A stretch of DNA of 64,000 nucleotides from Bretschneidera sinensis (lineage: Eukaryota; Streptophyta; Magnoliopsida; Brassicales; Akaniaceae). Position numbers and translations under genes: made by a program. The notes beneath the pieces are model-generated. The model ran no database searches. It had not been told where the DNA came from and was given only the letters and a program-made list of their open reading frames with translations. The DNA lies in NCBI GenBank assembly GCA_023935145.1, contig CM043703.1:23006727-23070726 (forward strand), read 5' to 3'. Positions 53,590 through 64,000 of the stretch are shown here, piece by piece (position 1 is the stretch's first letter; each line of letters opens with the position of its first letter).

Positions 53590-55100
53590 TGCCTATTGAT
53601 AGATTTTCTGAATGTTCTTAGTGTTCCTTGTCCAAGGAATCGGGTTACTGTTGGACCAACCTGCATAGTCTTGCTGTAGATCCTCGACCTCTATAGGTAA
53701 GGTCTCAATAAATTGTTTTGATAGTGTCTGTCGCTGTAGATGTGTGACACCTATTGTCTTGTCTACTTTTTTTTTTAGTTCCTTCTTGGACTTTAATCTC
53801 TTCGAGGGCTTGAATATCTCTAAGAGTTTTGTCTCGAACTTCACCAAGAGTCTCGTTTTGAGTTCCACTGCACGAAACTCTGTCTAGCATGGCATTCAAG
53901 ACTTTGTCTCGAAGGGTTTCCCCTGAGAAGTTGGTGAACTCTTTCAGGTATCCCTAATGACGAATGAGGGACTCGATCTGGTTTTTCAATGCCCGACATT
54001 CCTCGGTGTCATGCCCATGATCTTGTGGAACCTACACCATTTGGAATGATCTGTCATTGCTAAGGTGTACAGGTCTTGAGGGCCAGTGAATAACATCACG
54101 GTCCTAAATGTTCGTCAGTATATTAGACCTGGGTGCATTCAATGGGGTATAGCTGTCATATTGACTGGATCCCTTAGCATTATCTTCTTGCCGAGGTTTT
54201 TTCGATGAATGGTCATTTGCCTCAATGACTTCCTTCTTCCTTTTTTCTCTCCCTTCTTCTCTTTCTCTTCGGAATGTCTGATTTTCCTCAGCCAATATGA
54301 ATTCTCCAACCCTAACAAGGATTTCGTTCATATCTTTGGCCGGTCATCTAGTCAGTTTGGAGCTAAAGGTATCGAAGCCTGTTTTTGAAAACAAGAGTTT
54401 GGATCATCGGATCCAGATCCAGGATCTCCAATGATGCGGTGTTGAACCTTGAGATATACTCTTGAAGCTTCTCTTCTTTGCACTGGATGATGTTGAAGAG
54501 ACTTTCTGAAGTCTTATGGGGTCCCTTGCTGCTGAGAAAGTGTGCGACAAAGGCACACTTGAGTTCCTTGAGAAAGCCCATGCTCACCGGTTTCAGATGA
54601 GAGTACCATGTGCTGGCGGCCTTCTAGAGTGTCTAAGGAAAGGCCCGACATAGTACAGCATCTAGATGATGGTGCAACATCATGTTGGTTTTATAAAGCT
54701 GAAGATGGTCCATGGGATCCGTGGTGTCGTCGTAGGACTTTATGATTGGCATGCAAAAATGTCTAGGGAGAGGAGTTTTGAGGATCTCCTGGGTGAAGGG
54801 CGGATCCTAGGAGTTGAGTCCATCGAAGATATTGGTGTTTCTCCCTTTAAAATCCTCTCTTATCGTTTTGTCCATATCTTTTAGCATTCTCTATAGGTCA
54901 ACATGGTTCCTAGACGTGGAGAAGTCTCGGGACCTTACTTTGGAACGAGGAGATGACCCAGTGGTGGAGTGACTATGAGCTGATCCGTTGGGATTAGAGT
55001 GCTTTGTTTGGCGAGGGTTTTGCCCTAGCGGAGGTGGAGATGTAGAAGGGAGAGCTTGCCTCCTAAGTCCGATGGCCAAACTTGTAACAAGTTGTCAAAG
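53590..55100 (-). pseudogene. Element F gag (Tat/Ogre-type)
   Basis: Minus strand from about 55,080: acidic/basic start, then DPPFTQEILKTPLPRHFCMP, SYDDTTDPMDHLQLYKTNMM, CRAFP, AASTWYSHLKPVSM, then 54,587-54,363 FVAHFLSSKGPHKTSESLFN, LQEYISRFNTASLEILDLDP. A Lys/Glu/Arg-rich stretch follows at 54,331-54,104, then HGHDTEECRALKNQIESLIR near 53,990. This is the Retrotrans_gag domain order of plant Tat-type gypsy elements. Stops split it into at least five pieces; no zinc knuckle is obvious. Confidence 0.85.
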
Positions 55101-55469
55101 TTCCAAGAACTGTTCTTGGGTCATCGATGTAGTTGGGTTGGGTGTAGGTGGGGTTTCTAGGTTTTCTTGGTCATCAAGATCCACAGGGTCGAGCTGTGGA
55201 GGATATACTGGGTCAAGCGATGGAGGATCTATTGGGTCAATCCCGGTTTGTCCGTCTGACGGTTCATTGTGATTTTGGTTGGAGGTACCATATTCAGAGA
55301 TAGTAGGGAGCCGTTTTCTAGATTTAGCTGTGAGTGTATACTCGTGTGGTAGTTAAACTGGTTCCAGTGCTGTTTTTGGTAGGGTTCTCAGGCGACATTG
55401 TAACAGATGAGTTCTTTGCACCTTTACTGACAAAGTTAAAGAGTGTGGTCCTCACAAATGGCACCAATC
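55101..55469 (-). mobile_element. Element F leader and primer site
   Basis: On the minus strand ttggtgccatttgtgagga (55,467-55,449) lies just inside the LTR end and begins with TGG as primer sites do. The rest is N-terminal gag or leader in broken frames. Confidence 0.65.
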
Positions 55470-56254
55470 TATTGATGCCGAAAATCTGCCAAGAATTAGA
55501 ATAACCGAGGAGCGGAACCTGCACACATGAAACAAGGAGAAACTCTAAAATTCTTCGGATGACCGGAGGGGCTGTGCCTCCCGGGAGTCTCTGATGCCTA
55601 AGTTAGTATATAGTTTTTGGAGAAATATGGAGAGCTGTGTGAAATCAGGAGCTGTGAGTAATGAATTGAATGTACCTTTTGATTGTGAGAGCCATCTTTT
55701 ATAGTGTGTGAGAGTAGAGTCTGATTAGGAGAATGATTTTAGTGTTGTGATAGGAATAACATTCCTCTTTGATAATGTTGGAGTTATCCACATGTTATAT
55801 TCGAATAACATTATATCAAGGGGCATCATGATAATGACTCTCTAATGCCTAAGTTAGTATATGGTTTTTGGATAAATATGGAGAGCTGTGAGAAATTAGA
55901 AGCTGTGAGTAATGAATTGAATGTACTTTTTGATTGTGAGAGCCATCTTTTATAGTGTGTGGGATTAGAGTCTGTTTAGGAGAATGATTTTAGTGTTGTG
56001 ATAGGAATAACATTTCTCTTAGATAATGCTGGAGTTATCCACATGTTATATTTGAATAACAGTTTATCCATAAATTGGAGTGTTGTAGTGGTACTAGGAC
56101 ATTGGTGCCCCTCGATATAAAATTATCGTAATACCCCTTGGCAAGTGTGGAGATTTGATTGGTTGATCTGTTTAGATTGTGGAATTACTTTTTTGCCCTT
56201 AAAGGTTGCCACATGTCGTAATATCATTGGAGAGGGAATTTTCCCCATACATCA
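55470..56254 (-). mobile_element. 5' LTR of element F
   Basis: 785 bp, tattgatgccgaaaatc...catacatca. Longer than the 541-bp left LTR because of an internal 250-bp tandem duplication (55,594-56,093). Confidence 0.88.
55594..56093. repeat. 250-bp tandem duplication in the right LTR of element F
   Basis: Both units start atgcctaagttagtatatRg (55,594 and 55,844) and run through ggaataacattYctcttRga to the gttatccacatgttatatt segment. The left LTR has one unit. Confidence 0.92.
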
Positions 56255-57616
56255 TAATGTTATAATTGCATGTTATACATAGGTGTGTGTAAGCAAATTG
56301 CTAAAGGGCAAATAGCTATTCTTTAATTTAGAGAATTCTAGCTCAAAAAACAGAATAGAATTGTGTGATTAACTCTTCATGTCATTCAGTGATTGCGGCA
56401 CACAAAAGGGAGCAAATACTTTGTGTTTAAAACAGTACGATGGAGATAGGCATTGCAAAAGTTTAATGAGGGCATTCATAATTCAAATTATTTGATCATC
56501 TGTTCCCAAGTTTAAGGAAGGTAGCACGTGATGTGATTATTAGTATTTTTCTGTCAGTAATTTTTTCGTTCGTGGGTGGTAACAGTTGATAATGCAGACT
56601 CCATGTATGTGTCATTTGAAATTTGCATATAGAGGCGATCTAGGAAGCCTAGACAGAGGCAGAAGATATGATCTATTAGGCTATTGTAGCCGTTGCAGGT
56701 TAAAAGTTATTTTTCACCTGCTGTCCTTTTAGGTCCTCTGAATGTTATAGTTGAAATAAGCAGTTTTGGTTTGTTAATGATCGTCTATATTCAGTTAAGG
56801 TGCTTTTAAATTTTGAATTTCTGCGACATTACTTTCGTTTGTTCAATATGAAGAAAGCTGATGTAAAGTGTAGATAACGGAGGGTTACATATGTGCTTGC
56901 CCGTTTTGTTGGTGTACCGATATGGTTATCATTCATTTGGGTTGTGCTTGTGCTTGTGCCACCTCTATTGACTAATTCTTACAAAAAAGGAATTTTTTTT
57001 TAAAAAAGAAAACTGTTGTTACTTAGTAGTCCTTTCTTTTTAAAGAATATCCATGCAACCTTTCATTCACTAATTATTGTTCACCACTCCAGAAAAGTAG
57101 TGGATAAATCATATTTTCCCTTATAAACAATGCCATTGTTGTGGTGGTGGATTACCTACAATAATAATAATGGTGCTCGTTATGGGAGACAGCAGCCAAC
57201 AGCAGTTGTGCACTGGGTCATTGTGGCTGTGGTGTGTAGTGTATCTGATTGAGGACGTGGTACTGACAATATGGGTTGGGGTTCATTGAAATTGTCATCT
57301 AAAGGCTTATTAATTCATATATTTCAGCAGGATAGTTTAGAAGCCACAGGATGGCAGGCTTTACAGGTTCTTTGAATTTGTTCTTTATAGGTATATTCAG
57401 ACATTTAACTTTCTTAGTATATATAATTTCCCATTACTGTCCATTCAACATGGATTATCATCTTTCAGGCACAACTGCATTACATCTTAATTGATTGTCT
57501 TACTGAACTCAAATGATGCATTATTTTTCTTATATTTTTTCATGCTAATGTTTTCAGTCGTCTAAGTCTTAGTTGAACTAAAAATTCATTATTGACGCGT
57601 GTTAGGCTTTTTGCAG
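56255..57616 (+). other. ALY intron, part downstream of element F
   Basis: About 1.36 kb of ordinary host intron DNA ending in the acceptor ttttgcag at 57,609-57,616. No transposon or exon recognised. Confidence 0.6.
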
Positions 57617-57685
57617 GTGCTCTTCTCTGAGGTTGGTGACTTGAAAGGGTACTCAATCCATTATGATAGGAGTGGAAGATCAAAG
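57617..57685 (+). CDS. ALY/REF exon 3 (RRM middle)
   Basis: 69 bp, phase 0, between an ag acceptor (57,615-57,616) and a gt donor (57,686). Reads VLFSEVGDLKGYSIHYDRSG, RSK. It continues exon 2 (NEDIN) to give the RRM segment NEDIKxLFSEVGDLKRYSIHYDRSGRSK-like. The final GRSK is the start of RNP1. No lesion in this exon. Confidence 0.93.
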
Positions 57686-57763
57686 GTACTTTCTCAGGTT
57701 TAGTTTCTAGTCTATTTGGAAAGTTTGTGTTTTCCTGTGGGTTTAGATGATCCTTTTGTTCAG

Positions 57764-57945
57764 GGAACAGCAGAAGTTGTCTTTTCTCAGCAGACAGATG
57801 CTCTAGCAGCCATCAAGAGATACAACAATGTTCAGCTTGATCGGAAACCAATGAAAATTGAGCTTGTTGGAGTAAACTTGGTTACACCTGCTCCTCTGCC
57901 ACCAACAAAGAGTATTTTGGGAAAGCCTTATGGTGACTTCAGAAG
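57764..57945 (+). CDS. ALY/REF exon 4 (RRM end and linker)
   Basis: 182 bp from acceptor cag (57,761-57,763) to donor gt (57,946). Reads GTAEVVFSQQTDALAAIKRY, NNVQLDRKPMKIELVGVNLV, then a short Pro-rich linker to GDFR. RNP1 is completed as KGTAEVVF across the exon 3/4 junction. Ends with two bases of a split codon that is completed in exon 5. Intact. Confidence 0.95.
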
Positions 57946-58219
57946 GTTTGAATGGAATGATGTTTCTTTATACGTATTGTTTTGCTGATAGTTCTTGTTT
58001 TGTCACTTGGTATCAATATATCTATGATTTTCAATTGTTTGCCACATCATTTCACTCGATAATAGAAACAAGGAAATGCCACAGCATGTCTGTACGCTTG
58101 TATCTATGCAAAAATAGAAACAGTGAATGGAAGTGAGATTTTGATTTGTGACATGTATTTAATATTGAGTTATTGACCAATGGGAAGGTGTTAAAGGCAA
58201 ATAAATGCTAGAGCAAGCC

Positions 58220-58605
58220 TCCTGAGTCCTTGCCCAATGATGATACCTTTGCCCTTGTTTAATCATTATTTTTATTTATCTGCTGCATCTTTGCTGTTGT
58301 AGTAAGAGTTTTAGTTGGAATTGGGATAAGCTTTGGCTCCTAAATAGAAGTGTTACTGACTCATGTCTGAAATATACTTTCTGAAGAAAATATACAATTT
58401 TAGTTAGCTTTTGCTTTTATCACTTCTTGAGTCCTTTCCCAATGATGATATCGTTGCGTTTGTGTAATCGTTATTTTTATTTAGCTGCTGCATCTTTTCT
58501 AATGTAGTAAGATTTTTGGTTGGAATTAGGATAAGCTTTGGCTCCTAAGTAGAAATCTAACTCGTATGAAATATACATTCTGAAGAAAGTATGCAATATT
58601 TTAGT
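58220..58605. repeat. 205-bp tandem duplication in the last ALY intron
   Basis: Units about 58,220-58,424 and 58,425-58,605 share gagtccttKcccaatgatga, atttgctgctgcatctttKct-like words and ggataagctttggctcctaa. The second ends about 50 bp before exon 5. Confidence 0.9.
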
Positions 58606-58655
58606 TTGCAACACGTCCAATTTTGACTAGCATCATCTTCATTGTCACTGGACAG

Positions 58656-58794
58656 TGGACAAGAAAGAGTTAATGTCTGCCATGGATCTGGTAGTGTTTG
58701 CAACCAAAGGAGATACCGTGGTGAGAAGATAAATGCAGAAGATCTTGATGCTGACTTGGAGAAGTACCGCTTAGAAGCTTTGAAGACAAACTGA
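58656..58794 (+). CDS. ALY/REF exon 5 (C-terminal UAP56-binding motif)
   Basis: From acceptor cag (58,653-58,655) to TGA (58,792-58,794). Reads SGQERVNVCHGSGSVCNQRR, YRGEKINAEDLDADLEKYRL, EALKTN. EDLDADLEKYxxEAxxTN is the conserved C-terminal FoP/UBM motif that binds the helicase UAP56. The RGG-rich region usually found before it is shortened to a few residues, and two Cys occur there, unlike typical ALY proteins. Exons 4 and 5 together are 321 bp, keeping the frame. Confidence 0.94.
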
Positions 58795-59130
58795 GCTCCA
58801 GTAGTTCCTCCTACACGTCAGCTGCTTCTTCCTAGGTGCTTTTCCCTTTGAGATGAACAGAGTAAGATGGTCTAAATGTTTAGTTGAAAGAGAAGGCGTT
58901 AATAGTATAATTGCAGAATGAATGTGGAGCGTGGCGTTTTGATTATAGTAGCTCCATGGGATTTAGTACCATATTTTGTTTTGGAAAGGCTTAATATCAA
59001 ATTCTATTGCGAGCAAATTCTACAGTTGGCTGCTTATGTTTTAGTTTCCAGGCACTACTGTCAGCATACAGTTTGAATTGGTTTGCTGGATTTCAGCCCA
59101 CATTTTATGAAAGTGTCATAACTTTTGAGA
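58795..59130 (+). other. ALY 3' untranslated region and terminator region (approximate)
   Basis: Follows the TGA. T-rich sequence with gttttagtttcc and ttttatgaaagt, no ORF and no transposon. The poly(A) site cannot be placed from sequence alone. Confidence 0.45.
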
Positions 59131-60146
59131 TGTGATGGATGCCAACTCCTCTTTCTGTTTAGGTAAAGTAAAATACTAGCGGTTTTTTTAATTTTGGTTT
59201 CTCTCCGTTCATCTGTTCAAATCAATAACAAATGGCAAGCCACATTGGCTCCCGGTGGATTCACTGATACAGCAACAAATGGAAGAAATGGCAAAAACAT
59301 TTGTAGCCATTTAACTACTGTTAAAATTTTCAATTTTGTGAAACAATGTTGTCCATATTTGGAAAAGTTCTTGTTTAACACAGGTTCATGAAAGATTGAT
59401 GACACAATGATCTATATCATCATTAAATAGTATGAGAAAAGAGAAAAAAAAAAGATATTTTCTTTTCATTCAATGATGAGATAAATTCTTTATGTAATGT
59501 ATTTTCATAGACCTAAACTAGATGAAAATTTTTCTTGTATTTGTGTAAATTGAAACAAAACTCACGGCGGATTCCACGAATCACCCCAAAAATGAGGTCA
59601 TTTTCAATTCTGTTCTACAGACCACACAAAATTTGAAACAGAAGCGTCTCATGCGCATAAAATGCGGTTGTTCTTTGGTAAATAATACTAAGGGTCTGTT
59701 TGTTTTGTGTTCATCCGGAAGATTATCGTTTGGTTTATCAATTTGGAGCTGCGAGTCTACATCATGTTACCCTTATTTGTGTAATCTAAATACCCACCTA
59801 AAAGGTGGTTATCCTCTCACATTATCGCTTGGGCTAACTTACGAGTTATTTTTTTTTTCCTCTATTACATCTCCATAATAATGTAATAGTAATAATCTCA
59901 TACTAAATAACGTAAATATATAAGATAATACAATATATTGTATATAAAATAATTTAGTATTAAATATGTAATGATATAATAATATAATAATAGAAGTATC
60001 ATAAATTTACTATAAAGTTTAGTAGATAATAATATAAATATAATCATAATAATAAAATGTATAATTATAATAATCAATAATATTAATTAAACAATTAGAT
60101 ATTATTACGATAAATAATATAGTACTATACCTACATAAAAAAAATG

Positions 60147-60180
<34 letters not shown>

Positions 60181-63100
60181 GAAAAAATAATAAATAAAAT
60201 ATAGTAGGTGTCAATTAATTTATTTGATAGAGTTGTTTATCATGGTACAAAAAATTAAGTAATCTTTCATCAAATTACATTGCTAACAACACGTAAGTAA
60301 TATGACTCCTATAATAAGAATATAAGGTAATCAAAGATTACTTGTAATCTAGATTTCTCCTACCAATCATTTTTTCGACATCAGTTTTGCTCATGGTTAC
60401 AAAGAATGGTCTACAACAATTTTGATTTTTTCTTAACCTTATATTTGGAAGTTTGGAGGAAAAGGAAAGGAAATATAAAAAGAAAAAGAAATGAGAGAAA
60501 ATAAAATGTTACATTTGAGAAAAGAAATTTATAAAAAAAAATGGAGAGAAAATGGAGAAATACATTTGCATTTTGATTGGATATTTAAAAATGAAAACAA
60601 GAAAGAAAAGGACATAATGCACTTTATTATTTTGCTCTTCGTTAATAAAAAATAATATTATGAAAGTTAAGGGTATAATGATGCATATAATAAAAAAAAA
60701 TTACAAAAGGGATACACTCTACTTTAAATTCTCTCATTTTGAGAAAATTAAAAAAACGATTTGAAAGGAAATAAAAAAGTACAAGTACCCATTCCTTTAC
60801 TTCCCATTGTATTCCCCTAAATATAGACGCTAAGATTTTAATTGGTAAAAAAGAAAAGTAAGAAAGAAAAAAAAAATAAAAAAAAGATTGATATTTTTGT
60901 TGTGTTAAATAAATATAATCGAAAAGTGTGAGTAAAGAAAAAAATAACAAAACATAGTTTATTTTAGCTTACACAAATCAATTACCTCAATTTAAGAAAA
61001 TTTTAATTTATACATATAAAAAAAAAAACACATTAATCATTTTTTTTTCTTCTACCAAAAAAAAATACTCACCTTTTGCTTTCCTATTCATATTTTTTTC
61101 TCCCTTCTAATCATAACTAAAAGTCACCAAAAAAAGGCCAACATTTTACAACAGTAACACACTAACTTTAAGGATGTTTCGCATTCCCTTGCAATAGTTT
61201 GACTTTCACTATGTTTTGTTCCAATAATAGAAGAGAATCGAATGACAAGAAAAACAATTTCAGAAGAATAATGAAATTGGAGGTTGCCTCAAACAGTCAT
61301 TTTACACTCAAAACCTAAATTTTGGTAAATATTATCAACACTTTTTTTTATTTAACTTACAATAATATTTTTTATTAAAATTAAACATTTTTAATTTTAC
61401 TAGTTTTTTCATTATAAATTAAGAGTACATTTTACAAGAGATTAGTTTATGACTTTACCCTCATTTTCTCAAACATCCAAAGAATGAGAGGTTTCCCTCT
61501 ACTCTTCATTTCCTACTATGTCATTCCTTTCCCTCCTAACTCCCAAACAAGTTGCAAGTAACAAACCAAAACCTAGAATGCTACAAGTGCTTCAAATATG
61601 TTCGAAGACAAGTTCTTGGGAAGCCACCGCATAGAAAAACCTTAACTACTTTCAAGTTTCTCCACTCTCCTAGTGGCACTGTTCATAATTTATACAGTAT
61701 ATACTAAATATTAGAAAACACAAATCATGAAGGCATGTCCTTGTCTTAAATTAGGTAGTGTTAAGGTACCGAACAAAAAATAAGGCAAAATATTTTATCA
61801 ATGCATTTTGTTGTAAAACATATACTTTTATCGATAAAAACAAAAACATTAACTATAAAAAAATAAAACAACTTTACTACCAATACTTTTTTAAAAGTAT
61901 TTGCTCTTCCACAAAATATATGGATAAAGAAACTTCACCTTATTTTTTAACAAGCAGCCAAGTAGTCACCTAACTCCAAGTTTGATAAGAAAAGAGTATT
62001 GGAAAGAGCACTTGCTCTTCCAAAGAATTTCAACAACAGGAGGTGACATGAAAATTCTACTAAAACCACTCCTCCCCCCCACCAAACAAAACAAAAACAA
62101 AATACAGGGAGCAAAAGCACCTATATGCTCCAACAATTCTAGCCAACAACCTACATATAAAGAAAAACAAATCCAAGGATATAACAAATTTTCATTTTTA
62201 CTCAGAATCATCACTTGTAAATCATACTCAAGCAGATTTCTTGACAACCATGATACAATAATGTGCTAATTTGAAGTTGTAGAAAAAAAGAGAACAAAAT
62301 TTTACGTACTTTACAAAGTTGAACGAAACTAAGGAACAAGTGTAAGCTGGGAGAAAGAAAAGAAACAAAGAATTGGTATACCAAGGAGACTCTGAAGCTG
62401 TCTCTGAAAAAGATAAACTGACTCCGATGCCCCTAAAAAATGGAATTGGGGAGCCTTGTGATCCAATTATCTATTTACCGCCTTAGGTCCTAGCCACTAA
62501 ATAAACAGAATCCTTAATCTGCTCTCATTGCGGTCATGGAAATGAACCTCTATTAGCTGAAAACTTGAGGTTTGTATTACTAAAGGATGGCTGTAAAAAA
62601 AGTAGCCAGTACTAATTTTACCCTCATGAATTACAAAAGCAAAAGAAGGCCAAAAAGAAATCTGATACTGTACAAGGAAAGGACTCTGCCATAGTTGCCC
62701 AGAAAATCTTCTATGAATGTAATGTGTGCCAATAACTGCTATAACATGAAAAAAAGGAAACACATTAGTATAAGAAAATTCAATATAATACCACAAATTA
62801 ATCTTCAGGGCTTTCTTTTATACACAAAAAAGGATACTATTACAAAAGAAACCCTACTTAAATTTGAATAAGATAATAAATCAATTTCTTATGCAGATGG
62901 TATAGAGGTTATTTTAGAATAAGCTCTTTTAACTAGGGCAGAAAGAGCATAAAAAAATTCAACTGATGCAAGTAGACGTGCAAAAAGAAAAGAGCTATAA
63001 GCAGAGGTTAAGCCAGGATTTTTATGCTGGGAAAGAGGGGACAGGGCTAAGGAACAAGGAAAAGAAGAAATTTTATAAGCATGAATATTGTTTATTTAAA

Positions 63101-64000
63101 TTGTACTCCACATTATTACATACAACAAAAATCACCAACTATCGAGTCTATATTAAATTTTTCAGCAATCTCTTTTTCAATATACACAAATAGACTATTT
63201 CTATTTAAAGATAATAATAATTAATAAAATATTAAAATCTAAAAAAACAAGATTAAAAAAAGCTTACCTTGTAAAGTTTGAATATATTTGCTAAGCAATA
63301 ATACCATCTTTAAGTTGCTGTTGTTTCTAAATTCGTTCGTTATTTTTGCATTAGTTTTAGGGTTTGTGTTTTAACTTGTGTTAATTGCATTTCAAAAGAC
63401 AATAAAGTCTTTCTTTGTTCAACTATTTATCTTTAGTCTTATTAAGAAAGGAAAAAAAAAATTAAAGATCCATTTTTTCTATTATTTTCTTTATTTCCAT
63501 TCTTGATGAGTTTGAGTTATAGTAATGGGCCAATTTTTTTATAAAATGAAAAAAAAAAAAAAAAAAGAGTAGAGGACAACTAGCCTACAACACTACAAGA
63601 CTATAACTACTTTGTCTAAAAACTCAACTGGTACTCTTAAGATTATATTAATTCATTAAGGGGGCCATGTGCAGGCTCTCATAAGTTTAGGGCACCTTCG
63701 CCAATGGCTGTAAGTACAAGAACATTGTTGAATACTTCATGAAAATACTAATAAAGAAAAGGGCACAGAAGTGGCACCTAAAACTACCATGAAAAAAAAT
63801 ATAATTTATTTCTCAGAAAACACTATTGGTAAGAGGTTCCAGTACCTGAAGATTCGTTCCATGCCTTGAACTGCACCATCCAGCAGCAGAATAGAAGACA
63901 GACAAATTAATAACACAAGTTACTCCAAAAAAAATTATGTACATCTTGCATTCTCTCTAACTTCTAACTGACAAGCCTCCAGTTCAAAACCTTCAGATGT
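59131..64000. other. AT-rich intergenic or intronic DNA
   Basis: No gene is supported. ORFs of 60-102 codons (for example 61,966-62,269 on both strands, 62,796-62,497, 60,950-60,642) lack motifs and are of chance length in AT-rich DNA. 59,680-59,880 starts aagggtctgtttgttttg and may be the edge of an old hAT-type repeat. Long A or T tracts at 60,880, 61,020 and 63,548. A possible minus-strand exon near 63,850-63,900 is discussed among the rejected items. Confidence 0.5.
60149..60176. repeat. (AT)14 microsatellite
   Basis: Uninterrupted AT dinucleotides of about 28 bp in AT-rich spacer. Confidence 0.95.

Larger units (their letters stand above)
46251..56254 (-). mobile_element. Ty3/gypsy element F (Tat/Ogre-type gag) in the ALY intron
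   Basis: 10.0 kb including a nested insertion. LTRs 46,251-46,791 and 55,470-56,254; target repeats gaatg (46,246-46,250) and taatg (56,255-56,259), one mismatch. The minus strand carries primer site, gag, then minisatellites, and the polypurine tract aaaggaaatgggggat next to the left LTR (46,793-46,808). No RT or integrase was found, so it is a gag-only or pol-deleted derivative. Element E (47,098-51,904) is inserted in it. Confidence 0.87.

Noticed and set aside
57140..57260. Possible ALY exon (YNNNNGARYGRQQ reading)
   Set aside because: Asn/Arg-rich wording resembles ALY linkers, but it lies between exon 2 and exon 3 where the RRM is continuous, so an exon here would interrupt the domain.
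61966..62269. Overlapping 93- and 95-codon ORFs on opposite strands
   Set aside because: No recognised domain, chance length, no splice context; left as spacer.
63846..63900. Possible minus-strand exon (LLLDGAVQGMERIF then gt)
   Set aside because: Only about 17 codons with a donor-like gt; no acceptor confirmed and no family recognised.

Overview
The window is plant nuclear DNA, most likely from a eudicot with a repeat-rich genome. It is AT-rich and holds intron-split coding exons. It also contains Ty1/copia and Ty3/gypsy retrotransposons of plant type, with initiator-Met tRNA primer sites, and a CACTA transposase with the plant-specific DUF4216/DUF4218-like tail. I cannot name the species. 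I see no RNA genes, no CRISPR arrays and no prokaryotic gene organisation. Apart from one conserved host gene, every protein-coding region I recognise is transposon-derived or a captured gene fragment, and nearly all carry stops or frameshifts.

Left third (1-20,626): a nested transposon cluster. A decayed CACTA transposase (about 1,448-4,567, minus strand) is broken by an Athila-like Ty3/gypsy element. That element's 3' LTR is 4,568-5,550, its 3' region 5,551-7,303 and its integrase/RT 12,125-14,841, all minus strand. Copia element A (7,304-12,124, minus) sits inside it. A second copy of the same copia family, element B (14,842-20,626, plus), abuts the gypsy RT, lacks its 5' end, and is itself interrupted by a solo LTR of the Athila-like family (16,490-17,848). 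A and B share the same internal deletions in reverse transcriptase and RNase H, so they look like members of a non-autonomous deletion-derivative family.

Middle (20,627-34,498): element G is the most interesting object here. It is a small LTR retroelement on the minus strand, with 0.37-0.39 kb LTRs and a TGG-starting primer site. Instead of gag-pol its interior holds a chain of host-gene fragments in one orientation: an unrecognised N-terminal-like piece, a GRAS (SCL4/7-like) piece, a glutamate-receptor-like piece, a probable PPR piece and an importin-alpha ARM-repeat piece. Two units lie in tandem and share the LTR at 22,378-22,766. A full-length 9.6 kb Ty3/gypsy element C (24,287-33,886, chromovirus-like) inserted into the second unit with a near-perfect 5-bp target duplication.

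Right half (35,100-59,100): a host gene for an ALY/REF (THO complex subunit 4) mRNA-export adaptor, plus strand, stretched over at least 18 kb by insertions. Copia element D (35,401-40,395, complete, 151-bp LTRs) landed exactly at the start codon. The coding exons lie at 40,399-40,503, 45,980-46,087, 57,617-57,685, 57,764-57,945 and 58,656-58,794. Gypsy element F (46,251-56,254, minus) fills the intron before exon 3. F carries a Tat/Ogre-type gag remnant and several minisatellites (65-, 31- and 48-bp units), and is interrupted by non-autonomous LTR element E (47,098-51,904, plus). Exon 1 and exon 2 each contain an in-frame stop in my reading, so this copy may be a pseudogene or may be spliced differently.

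Far right (59,131-64,000): AT-rich intergenic or intronic DNA with simple repeats and no gene I can support.
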